This document shows, piece by piece, positions 1 to 6,296 of a stretch of 9,824 bases of DNA (its first letter is position 1; each line of letters starts with the position of its first letter). The stretch covers positions 1 through 9,824 of the forward strand of contig CAZNFT010000059.1 of assembly GCA_964572745.1 (NCBI GenBank), written 5' to 3'. The position numbers and the translations under genes are program-made. The notes under the pieces were generated by a model. The model saw only the letters and a program-made list of their open reading frames with translations, searched no databases and was not told where the DNA came from. This stretch comes from M50B103 sp041667565 (GTDB lineage: Bacteria > Fidelibacterota > Fidelibacteria > Fidelibacterales > Fidelibacteraceae).

Positions 1-3
1 TTG

Positions 4-77
<74 letters not shown>

Positions 78-82
78 AAATA

Positions 83-104
83 CATATATCTATTTTGATA
101 TATG
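83..104 (-). repeat. Inverted repeat (hairpin) in the spacer between two tRNA genes
   Basis: The 32-nt spacer between the tRNA genes contains perfect 8-base arms CATATATC and GATATATG around a 6-base loop. In a joint tRNA precursor this would form a stem between the two cloverleaves, possibly helping processing. All pairs but two are A-U, so the stem is weak. There is no T tract, so it is not a convincing terminator. Confidence 0.5.
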
Positions 105-109
105 ATATG

Positions 110-183
110 TGGGTAGTACAAGATTCGAACTTGTGACCTCCTGCGTGTCGAGCAGGCGCTCTAACCAGCTGAGCTAACCACCC
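110..183 (-). tRNA. tRNA-Val (GAC anticodon), with unusual C33
   Basis: The minus strand gives a complete 74-nt cloverleaf without CCA. The acceptor stem is GGGTGGT/ACTACCC with one G-U pair, the D stem GCTC/GAGC, the anticodon stem CCTGC/GCAGG, the variable loop AGGTC, the T arm ACAAG/CTTGT with loop TTCGAAT, and the discriminator A. The seven-base anticodon loop is TCGACAC, which puts GAC at 34-36 (valine, codons GUC/GUU). Position 33 is C rather than the nearly invariant U. Shifting the stem by one base to restore U33 would put a G-G mismatch in it, so the reading is robust. It is probably cotranscribed with the CAT tRNA 32 nt downstream. A weak candidate promoter lies at 203-231 (TTGAAA, 17 bp, TACCTT on the minus strand). 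Confidence 0.92.
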
Positions 184-258
184 AATTCTAAAAAAGCCAT
201 GTAAGGTAATTTATTAGATTGTAATTTTCAACAGTTTTTTTAATTAAGATTTTTATTC

Positions 259-273
259 AGAACTAATAGTTCT
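259..273 (-). repeat. Short inverted repeat downstream of the lyase-like lipoprotein gene
   Basis: In the 129-bp spacer between the lipoprotein gene and the tRNAs, arms AGAACTA and TAGTTCT flank a single base. Read on the minus strand, it is followed by GAATAAAAATC rather than a clean U run. It could be a poor terminator for the lipoprotein gene or an operator-sized palindrome for the tRNA unit. Nothing else of note is visible between 184 and 312. Confidence 0.25.
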
Positions 274-312
274 TCACTTAAATGAAAATATCTATAAGCT
301 ACATGAAAAAGC

Positions 313-1722
313 TTATTCATAAAGCAAGATATTCCTTAGGGGAAAATCAATTTCACCGACATCTTCCTGTAGTTTCATCCAAAGATTCAGATATCGTTCA
401 TTATTGTAAGCTTTGCCTGCATAATAGAGCGAAATATACCGACCCTTATAATGTGGTCCTCTATCAATTCTTTTATTTAAAAGCCCGGAATATATATAAT
501 TTATTAAATCACCTAGGCGACGACCATTTTTATCGTTTTTTTCCCAAGCATCATAATACTCATCACTAAGCATATTGGCTATCACCGAAAGGTAATCCGC
601 ATGACTTAATAAGTTGTACTCAAGTCCTTGATTATCAAGAGGTCTTATTAAGGGAGAATCGTCTGATAAAATATAAGGAAGTGTGATCTTTTCAAAGTAT
701 TCTCTGCAGGTGATCAGCAAGTATTCATCCTCTAAAAAATCTGCAATGCTAACAAGCTGAGCCAAGCACGCAGTAGCATAAATATTCTTTTTTGCACGAA
801 GATGAATGCCAAATTTATCGTAAACAAGAAATTTATTGAAATCTTTTAACCATTGCTGGAATTTTTTAATCTCATCTTTTGTCATAAAAGCCCTGAGCTG
901 ATCTACCGAGCGAATGATTTCAATAAGCGGCATGGCTTCGTATATGCCCGTTGGGCGACCTTTGCTTCGATTAGGTATAGATTGTGCAAATTTCATATCG
1001 GGGATCATTGCAGTATTTTCATCTAAAAACCAAGCATTTATATGTTTGAGAGCTCTTTTTGCGTAAACCGGATTTTTAGTCGTCAAATATAAAGATGTTA
1101 GACCGGCGATAGTTTCTGAAGTTTGTTTTAAAGCATTTTTATGACTAATAAAGGCTTTTGGATTTACTTTTCCATCTATGATAATATAGGGAGCATCCGC
1201 TGCCTTGCTATCAGGCCACCATGTTAGTCCCTCGGAATAATAATTATTTAGTTTACCAGGTGATCGTTCTGCAGGATAATGATTTAAAGTGATTATTTCC
1301 CTGCCAAGATACTCTCGGGCCAATGGCTGTAATCTCGCTTCTTCCAAAGATTTAATATCTATCTCCTTTTTTATAGAAAAAGAAATAGGAAAAGAAACAC
1401 GAACAGGCGATTTTTTTCCATTTACGTAATAAGGATGGAATTTTTGAGATTGTACCGCCTCAATTGCAGCCGGGTTAAGAAAATCATTCCCACTAAGCAC
1501 TTCACATTCTTTTACTAAACCCAATGTATCAATATAAGCCATGATGTTTACTGTACCTTCAATCGAATTTTCAAGCGCAAAATCAGGATAGATAATTGCA
1601 TCTAATAATGCTTCCTTGCCACCTATCATTTTAAGATTTTTATCGTTTTGTGTAATTTCCGGCGGAATACTTGAACAGCTTATGCAGATTAGAGTTAAAA
1701 TGTAGAGGAATATTTTTTTCAT
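313..1722 (-). CDS. Lipoprotein with TonB C-terminal domain fused to an alginate-lyase-like (PL5) domain
   Basis: This 469-residue protein starts with a short basic-hydrophobic signal ending in a lipobox-like ICISC, so Cys16 is the likely lipidation site and the protein should be membrane-anchored on the outside of the inner membrane or in the outer membrane. Residues about 35-118 match the TonB C-terminal fold: YPDFALENSIEGTV, IDTLG, PAAIEAVQSQKFHPYYVNGK, then FPISF. Residues about 158-455 match the alginate lyase family (PF05426/PL5): NNYYSEGLTWWPD, PYIIIDGKVNP, YAKRALKHINAWFLDENTAMIPD, FAQSIP, GRPTGI. The family's active-site stretch NNHGTxxxxQ aligns with NIYATACLAQ (313-322), so the catalytic His is replaced by Tyr315. 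The Arg before the catalytic Tyr also seems missing, while a Tyr (369) remains. It may be a polysaccharide-binding or non-catalytic relative, or act by another mechanism; the substrate is unknown. The ATG has a strong AAGGGGG ribosome binding site about 6 nt upstream. Confidence 0.85.
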   Translation of the reverse strand: MKKIFLYILTLICISCSSIPPEITQNDKNLKMIGGKEALLDAIIYPDFALENSIEGTVNIMAYIDTLGLVKECEVLSGNDFLNPAAIEAVQSQKFHPYYVNGKKSPVRVSFPISFSIKKEIDIKSLEEARLQPLAREYLGREIITLNHYPAERSPGKLNNYYSEGLTWWPDSKAADAPYIIIDGKVNPKAFISHKNALKQTSETIAGLTSLYLTTKNPVYAKRALKHINAWFLDENTAMIPDMKFAQSIPNRSKGRPTGIYEAMPLIEIIRSVDQLRAFMTKDEIKKFQQWLKDFNKFLVYDKFGIHLRAKKNIYATACLAQLVSIADFLEDEYLLITCREYFEKITLPYILSDDSPLIRPLDNQGLEYNLLSHADYLSVIANMLSDEYYDAWEKNDKNGRRLGDLINYIYSGLLNKRIDRGPHYKGRYISLYYAGKAYNNERYLNLWMKLQEDVGEIDFPLRNILLYE

Positions 1723-1747
1723 TATACACCCCCTTTGTTATAATTTT

Positions 1748-1776
1748 AGTTTAAGTATATTTGAGACTGATATCAA
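1748..1776 (-). promoter_or_regulatory. Candidate promoter of the lyase-like lipoprotein gene
   Basis: On the minus strand, TTGATA (1771-1776) and TAAACT (1748-1753) are separated by 17 bp, a sigma70-like arrangement (5 of 6 and 4 of 6 consensus bases). Transcription would begin around 1741, leaving a leader of about 20 nt that contains the AAGGGGG ribosome binding site. This is a consensus match only, in AT-rich DNA. Confidence 0.4.
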
Positions 1777-1873
1777 GGAATAAATATTCAGTGTAATTTT
1801 TCGAGATACAATAAGCCTATTAGAGGAAATATCATATTTACAATTTATTACACACAAGATATTCGCAAGGATA

Positions 1874-1971
1874 AGAGAAAATTTCTCTCGCAAATAAGTT
1901 AGTGCTAACTTATCTAAAGCGTTCCGGTGCTTTATCATTATCAACAAATCCAATGAAAAGAGTTTGCTCTT
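1874..1971 (+). repeat. Four consecutive short inverted repeats in the gltX upstream region
   Basis: Four inverted repeats lie in the 275-bp divergent spacer, close to gltX. At 1874-1888, AGAGAAA/TTTCTCT flank one base. At 1894-1913, the perfect 9-base arms ATAAGTTAG/CTAACTTAT flank TG. At 1915-1934, TAAAGC/GCTTTA have an 8-base loop. At 1958-1971, AAGAG/CTCTT have the loop TTTG. The 20-bp palindrome at 1894-1913 is the strongest and has the size of a dimeric repressor operator. The others could be structure in a long gltX leader. No T-box sequence (GGTGG or the conserved antiterminator) is present. I could not find a convincing plus-strand promoter here. Confidence 0.45.
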
Positions 1972-1997
1972 CTGCCTTTTTACTTTAATTTTGGGAC

Positions 1998-3437
1998 ATG
2001 AATAAAAACACACAAGAAATCAGGGTCCGTTTTGCTCCCTCACCTACAGGGCATTTGCATATTGGCGGAGTTAGAACAGCACTTTTCAATTACCTATACG
2101 CTCGCCAAGCTAATGGTGTATTTTGTTTGCGTATTGAAGATACAGACAAAGAACGCTCCACCGAGGCAAATACCAAGGAAATTATCTCAGCACTCAATTG
2201 GTTGGGACTTTCTCCTGACGAAACTCCCGTTATTCAATCTCAGCACGCAAAAGCTCATCTCCAGGCTGCTGAACAACTTCTTGAAAATGATAAAGCCTAC
2301 CGCTGCTTTTGCTCTAAGGAAGAACTTGAAGCCGATAAAACTCAATCTGAAGCAGAAAAGCGTCCCTATCGCTATTCCGGTCGCTGCAGCGATTTATCTC
2401 AAGAGGAAATTGACGCAAAAATGAATGCGGGCATTCCCTATACTGTCCGATTTCGTGTCCCGCAGGGAATAACCCGCTTTAAAGACCTTGTGTATAAAGA
2501 TATTGCCGTTAATAATGCTGAGATCGATGATTTTATCATCATCCGCTCCGATGGTTCACCCGTTTATCAGCTTTCTGTTGTGGTTGATGATGCCAATATG
2601 TCAATTTCCCATGTCATTCGCGGTGAAGATCATCTATCTAATACAACTAAACAGATTTTATTGTACCTCGCTTTAGGCAAGAAAGTCCCCAGGTTCGGAC
2701 ATTTGCCACTCATTCTTGCCAGCGATGGTAAGCGATTATCTAAACGCCACGGAGCAAGCTCTGTAGATGAGTTTAAAGAGATGGGATTCCTGCCTGAGGG
2801 ACTTTTAAACGGCTTAGCTTTGCTTGGATGGGGTGATAATGTCACAAAACCGATCTTTAGCTTAGACGAGCTTATTAGGCGTTTTGACCTGAACAAAGTT
2901 AACAAAAAAGCTGCAATTTTTGATCTGGAAAAACTCGGGTGGATCAACGGTCAACATCTTTCACGCATGGATGCCAAAGATATATGGCCTTTCGTAAAAC
3001 CCCTCTGGGAAAAACAAGGCTGGATCTCCGAAAGTTTTTCAGACGACAGGGCTATTATATATATTGCTCTTCTTAAATCAAGAATACGTTTATTACAAGA
3101 ATTCATAAGCTTTGGCGCATATCTATTCAAAGACCCTGAAAGCTATGATCCAATTGCCCTTAAGAAACATCTGAAAGACAGAGCGGATCTTGAAGCAAAT
3201 ATTAAAGCATTGATAGATAGTTTTTCTGTCTGCGAAATTTTCGATGTAGAAAACACTGAAAAATGCTTAAGAAAAACTGCCGAAACGCTGGACATTAAAG
3301 CTGCTGCATTGATACATCCACTCAGAATAGCCATTACCGGTTTTGGCGTGAGTCCGGGTGTTTTTGAGATTTGTGAGATCTTAGGTAAAGAAACTGTTTT
3401 GCGTCGGCTTAATACTCTCGTGAACAGCAAATTCTAA
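1998..3437 (+). CDS. gltX: Glutamyl-tRNA synthetase (GluRS)
   Basis: This class I synthetase charges tRNA-Glu with glutamate in the cytoplasm, using ATP. The 479 residues match the family length. The Rossmann-fold HIGH signature is FAPSPTGHLHIGG (residues 12-24), and the KMSKS loop is KRLSKRHG (245-252). A zinc-finger-like set CFC (103, 105) with YSGRC (Cys130) sits in the insertion, as in zinc-containing GluRS. GEDHLSNT (209-216) and LPEGLLNGLALLGW (265-278) are family blocks, and HPLRIAITG near the end belongs to the anticodon-binding domain. It could be discriminating or also charge tRNA-Gln; the sequence does not tell. The ATG at 1998 gives MNKNTQEIRVRFAPSPTG, the normal N terminus. Only GGGA, about 1 nt from the ATG, resembles a Shine-Dalgarno sequence, so initiation is probably SD-weak. 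It is transcribed divergently from the lipoprotein gene and appears monocistronic. Confidence 0.98.
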   Translation: MNKNTQEIRVRFAPSPTGHLHIGGVRTALFNYLYARQANGVFCLRIEDTDKERSTEANTKEIISALNWLGLSPDETPVIQSQHAKAHLQAAEQLLENDKAYRCFCSKEELEADKTQSEAEKRPYRYSGRCSDLSQEEIDAKMNAGIPYTVRFRVPQGITRFKDLVYKDIAVNNAEIDDFIIIRSDGSPVYQLSVVVDDANMSISHVIRGEDHLSNTTKQILLYLALGKKVPRFGHLPLILASDGKRLSKRHGASSVDEFKEMGFLPEGLLNGLALLGWGDNVTKPIFSLDELIRRFDLNKVNKKAAIFDLEKLGWINGQHLSRMDAKDIWPFVKPLWEKQGWISESFSDDRAIIYIALLKSRIRLLQEFISFGAYLFKDPESYDPIALKKHLKDRADLEANIKALIDSFSVCEIFDVENTEKCLRKTAETLDIKAAALIHPLRIAITGFGVSPGVFEICEILGKETVLRRLNTLVNSKF

Positions 3438-3529
3438 ACACTAATCTCTAAGCACTAAGCTATCCTGGCTGTTCTAAACTATATAAAAGAGAACACTAGA
3501 TTTCTGTGTAATTTAGTATATTTCCCGCT

Positions 3530-3577
3530 CTCACCTTGCCTCTCTTCCCTTTTCTTGCTTGCCGCTTCCGGCAGAGC
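3530..3577 (+). other. Pyrimidine-rich tract ending in a GC hairpin downstream of gltX
   Basis: The 269-bp spacer after gltX has no gene. From 3530 the plus strand is strikingly rich in C and T and poor in G. It ends in the hairpin GCT-TGCCG/CGGCA-AGC with loop CTTC (3557-3577, one bulged G). The octamer CTTCCGGC occurs at 3565-3572 and again at 3583-3590. There is no U run after the hairpin, so it is not a standard intrinsic terminator. A C-rich, G-poor transcript is what Rho prefers, so this could be where gltX transcription ends. This is inference only. Confidence 0.3.
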
Positions 3578-3623
3578 TTCCACTTCCGGCTTCTGAAAAC
3601 TTCCTGGTTTTTACTTAAAAAAA

Positions 3624-3639
3624 TGTGACATTGGTCACA
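3624..3639. promoter_or_regulatory. CRP/FNR-family operator-like palindrome (TGTGA-N6-TCACA)
   Basis: TGTGACATTGGTCACA matches all ten specified bases of the CRP-type site TGTGA-N6-TCACA and is flanked by AAA on the left, as in strong CRP sites. It is the only such palindrome in this spacer and lies 67 bp before the start codon of the secreted protein gene. Its centre (3631.5) is 58 to 61 bp upstream of the start point expected from the candidate promoter at 3655-3683, close to the classical class I position. Alternatively, on the minus strand the 6-bp stem is followed by seven T, so it could form an intrinsic terminator, but no minus-strand gene lies upstream of it. Confidence 0.5.
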
Positions 3640-3654
3640 CTTCAAAAAAAGTCC

Positions 3655-3683
3655 TCGACAAGGCCTCTTATTTTTTGTATTTT
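3655..3683 (+). promoter_or_regulatory. Candidate promoter of the lamin-tail/T9SS protein gene
   Basis: TCGACA (3655-3660) and TATTTT (3678-3683) are 17 bp apart, with 5 of 6 and 4 of 6 sigma70 consensus bases. Transcription would start near 3690, giving a short leader that carries the ribosome binding site AGGGGG (3694-3699), 7 nt before the ATG. A weak -10 element would fit a promoter that needs an activator at the upstream palindrome. Confidence 0.35.
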
Positions 3684-3706
3684 CTTTTAAAATAGGGGGC
3701 GACGAA

Positions 3707-4786
3707 ATGAAGAGGACGATCATTTTACTCATCTTTTTATCTGTAATTTTTGCTTATGCATTACCTGTAGCCTGGATAAACGAGATCCACTATGATAACA
3801 AGGGCGCAGACCGCAACGAGTTTGTAGAAGTCGTTGTTTTGAATCCTGAAAAATATTATCTGGATGATTTGGCTTTATATATGGTAAATGGATATAACGG
3901 CAAATGTTATTTTCTCGATACTGTTTATTGGTTTGAACCAGGCGAGCGCATTGGCGACTATCAATTTTATGTCTGGTACCAAACAGGAATACAGAATGGT
4001 TGTGATGGTATGCATTTTGTATATAAGGATACTTTGCTTGACATACTGGCCTATGAAGGAAGTTTTGTGGGAACAACGGCTCCTTCTACGGGTCTGACTT
4101 TTCCCGACATAGGAGTGTGTGAAAACCCGGATTCACCAGATACTTGTTCTATTTATTTAAGTGGCTTTAAGGGCTCGGAATGGGTATATGGGAAAGCAAG
4201 TCCGGGTTGTTGCAATCCCGGACAATGTCTTATAGACCAATCTACAGCTCTAAACATTGAACAATTCAGAGCCAAGAGGATTCAGGATAAAATTATAATA
4301 CTATGGAGCTCCGGAAACGAAGCAGATATAAAATCCTATAAACTTTATAAAAATGGTGTATTCTTAGCAGAAATTGATAAAAATGAGAATGGAAAATATT
4401 CCTATTCATACTGCGATAATTCAGAGCCATATTTAAGCAAACATCAATACCTACTCTCTTCCATACATCTCTCAGGCAATGAGACCATTCTTGATACCCT
4501 TGAATGCTCATTGCCTGCCCTCAGGGGACCCAGTTTGGGTAAGCCTTTTCCCAACCCTTTTAATCCCTATGTGGAAATTCCTTTTAGTCTATCCGAAAAA
4601 TCAGCCATCGAGATCAATATATACAATCTCTCGGGAAAATCCGTCTATTCATATACCAAGCCCGAGCAAAATATTGGAAATCACACAATAAAAATAGATA
4701 TGAGCGATCAGGTCTCCGGAACATATTTTATAAGCTTTAAAAATGGAGAAAAAACCGCTGTAAAAAAACTCAGCTTAGTAAAATAG
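3707..4786 (+). CDS. Secreted lamin-tail-domain protein with T9SS type A sorting domain
   Basis: This 359-residue protein has an N-terminal signal peptide (MKRTIILLIFLSVIFAYA, cleavage probably near residue 18-19). Residues about 22-172 look like a lamin-tail domain (LTD): it opens with VAWINEIHYDNKGADRNEFVEV and closes with WVYGKASPGCCNPGQ. Such domains occur in many secreted bacterial proteins and nuclease-associated proteins, and no catalytic motif is visible here. Residues about 182-268 resemble a fibronectin type III or other beta-sandwich linker (KSYKLYKNG). Residues about 277-359 form a T9SS type A sorting domain: GKPFPNPFNP, then IYNLSGKSVY, then VSGTYFISFKNG and KKLSLVK. The protein should cross the outer membrane through T9SS and be surface-bound or released. 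Nine cysteines after the signal peptide suggest disulfides. The ATG is supported by AGGGGG seven nt upstream. The actual function is unknown. Confidence 0.85.
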   Translation: MKRTIILLIFLSVIFAYALPVAWINEIHYDNKGADRNEFVEVVVLNPEKYYLDDLALYMVNGYNGKCYFLDTVYWFEPGERIGDYQFYVWYQTGIQNGCDGMHFVYKDTLLDILAYEGSFVGTTAPSTGLTFPDIGVCENPDSPDTCSIYLSGFKGSEWVYGKASPGCCNPGQCLIDQSTALNIEQFRAKRIQDKIIILWSSGNEADIKSYKLYKNGVFLAEIDKNENGKYSYSYCDNSEPYLSKHQYLLSSIHLSGNETILDTLECSLPALRGPSLGKPFPNPFNPYVEIPFSLSEKSAIEINIYNLSGKSVYSYTKPEQNIGNHTIKIDMSDQVSGTYFISFKNGEKTAVKKLSLVK

Positions 4787-4845
4787 TTTTTACATCTATT
4801 AAATATCAGAATAAAAGATGAATAAAACAGCTAGAGCAAAGGCTT

Positions 4846-4882
4846 CTGCTATTTCAATGAAATAACAGCAGTGATTTTCTTC
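4846..4882 (+). terminator. Probable terminator after the lamin-tail/T9SS gene
   Basis: Arms CTGCT-ATTTC and GAAAT-AGCAG form a 10-bp stem with an AAT loop and a 3-nt bulge (AAC) in the descending arm. It is followed by GTGATTTTCTTC, a broken T-rich tail. It lies 60 nt after the stop codon of the secreted protein and about 110 nt before miaB. The bulge and interrupted U tract make it moderate evidence. The rest of the spacer to 4993 is AT-rich with a triplicated GCTTT near 4951-4971; no clear promoter for miaB was recognised. Confidence 0.45.
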
Positions 4883-4993
4883 AAATCTTTAAATTTTCAT
4901 ACAAAATATCGAATTATATGATTTTTTCATAAAACATCTGCTTAAGTATTGCTTTTAGCTTTCGCTTTAGCAATGAAACAATTATATTTTAGG

Positions 4994-6295
4994 ATGATAA
5001 AAAAACAATTTTACATCGAAACCTATGGCTGCCAGATGAATGAGTACGATTCAGAGATCCTCTCGGGCATATTGCAGACTAATGGTTATGAGCTTTGTTC
5101 CACTGCGGAAGAAGCTGATATAATTTTATTAAATACCTGCTCAGTCAGAGATCACGCAGAATTGAAAATTCATTCCCGACTCGGCGATCTTAAGCATATC
5201 AAGGAAAAAAATCCGGGTATTATTCTCGGTGTTGTGGGTTGTATGGCTCAAAATCTTAAAAAAGATCTCATGATAAATAAACCTTATGTTAATATGATCT
5301 TGGGACCGGATTCCTATAGACATATTATTGAGCTTTTGGATTCAGGTAAAAAGCATGTTATAGATACCAAACTCTCCAAATATGAAGTCTATGATGGCCT
5401 TTTTCCTGCTCGCAAAGAAGGAATAAATGCCTGGATATCAATTATGCGTGGCTGCAATAAGTTTTGCTCCTATTGTATTGTTCCATATACCCGTGGAAGA
5501 GAAAGAAGTCGCAGCATAAAAGGAATTGTAGAAGAAGCAAAACGTTCAATTGATAAAGGCTTTGTTGAGATCACGCTTCTGGGCCAAAATGTAAATTCTT
5601 ATGATTTTGAAGGGAAAAAATTTCCAAAACTTCTTGAAGAACTTGTCAAGATCGATGGACTAAAACGCTTGCGTTATACCTCGCCTCATCCTCAGGATGT
5701 CGATGAAGATCTCATGCGTGTTCATGCCGAGTATAAACCACTTATAGCCAACCATATACACTTGCCACTTCAATCGGGTTCCACGCATGTATTAAAGGCC
5801 ATGAACAGAACTTATTCCCAGGAGCATTACTTAAAATTAGTTGATATGATCAAAAAGTTTATACCGGATATGGGTATTACAACTGATATGATTGTAGGTT
5901 TCCCCGGTGAAAGCGAAGCAGATTTTCGTGAGACTTTAAAGGTAATGAACTATGTTAAATATGATTCTGCCTATACATTCAAATATTCTCCTCGCCCTTA
6001 TACAAAAGCTTATCAAATGGAAGATAATGTAAGTGAAGCTGAAAAAGGGAGAAGACTTACCGAATTGATCACTTTACAAAAAGCTCACACGCTTGAAAAA
6101 TGTAAAGCAATGATAGGCAAAGAAGTTGAAGTATTAGTCGAAACGCGCTCTAAAAAACGCGAATATGAAATGAGGGGAAGAACTTCATGTAATAAAATCG
6201 TTGTTTTTCCAAAAGCTGAACATAAAGCAAAAGATCTTATTAAACTTAACATAAGCGGCGCTGAAGGCGTTACACTTTTTTCAAGACCAAAATAA
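4994..6295 (+). CDS. miaB: tRNA-2-methylthio-N6-isopentenyladenosine synthase MiaB
   Basis: This radical SAM methylthiotransferase converts i6A37 to ms2i6A37 in tRNAs that read codons starting with U. From this start it has 433 residues, the usual size. The N-terminal UPF0004 domain has the three auxiliary-cluster cysteines in YGCQMN (Cys13), NTCSVRDHAE (Cys49) and VVGCMAQ (Cys83). The radical SAM motif is RGCNKFCSYCIVPYTRGRERSR with Cys154, Cys158 and Cys161. A C-terminal TRAM domain covers about 371-430. NTCSVRDHAE favours MiaB over RimO or MtaB. The frame stays open upstream: ATG at 4973 adds 7 residues and TTG at 4949 adds 15. I chose 4994 because MIKKQFYIETYGCQMN is the typical family N terminus. 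However, the only SD-like sequence there (AGG) touches the ATG, so 4973 remains possible. The next gene begins one base after the stop, so the two are probably cotranscribed and translationally coupled. Confidence 0.97.
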   Translation: MIKKQFYIETYGCQMNEYDSEILSGILQTNGYELCSTAEEADIILLNTCSVRDHAELKIHSRLGDLKHIKEKNPGIILGVVGCMAQNLKKDLMINKPYVNMILGPDSYRHIIELLDSGKKHVIDTKLSKYEVYDGLFPARKEGINAWISIMRGCNKFCSYCIVPYTRGRERSRSIKGIVEEAKRSIDKGFVEITLLGQNVNSYDFEGKKFPKLLEELVKIDGLKRLRYTSPHPQDVDEDLMRVHAEYKPLIANHIHLPLQSGSTHVLKAMNRTYSQEHYLKLVDMIKKFIPDMGITTDMIVGFPGESEADFRETLKVMNYVKYDSAYTFKYSPRPYTKAYQMEDNVSEAEKGRRLTELITLQKAHTLEKCKAMIGKEVEVLVETRSKKREYEMRGRTSCNKIVVFPKAEHKAKDLIKLNISGAEGVTLFSRPK

Positions 6296-6296
6296 A

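Noticed and set aside
303..320. Near-palindrome centred on AAGCTT at the lipoprotein stop codon
   Set aside because: One mismatch, no U run, and it overlaps the coding end; probably chance in AT-rich sequence.
282..569. 95-codon open frame on the plus strand
   Set aside because: It is antisense to the 3' part of the lipoprotein gene, whose domains are clear, and its translation shows no recognisable motif.
1741..1997. T-box riboswitch for gltX
   Set aside because: There is no specifier-loop architecture or conserved antiterminator sequence, and none of the hairpins forms a terminator with a U run.
1738..2013. 91-codon minus-strand open frame in the divergent spacer
   Set aside because: It overlaps the gltX start and the inverted-repeat cluster, shows no ribosome binding site or domain, and is best explained by AT-rich spacer DNA.
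3617..3640. Intrinsic terminator on the minus strand (TGTGAC stem followed by seven T)
   Set aside because: The shape fits, but no minus-strand gene lies upstream for it to terminate; the exact CRP-type match ahead of a plus-strand gene is the better reading, though not proven.
3496..3732. 78-codon minus-strand open frame across the CRP-like site
   Set aside because: Its translation is rich in Lys/Arg/Cys from the pyrimidine tract and shows no domain; it runs into the signal-peptide region of the plus-strand gene.
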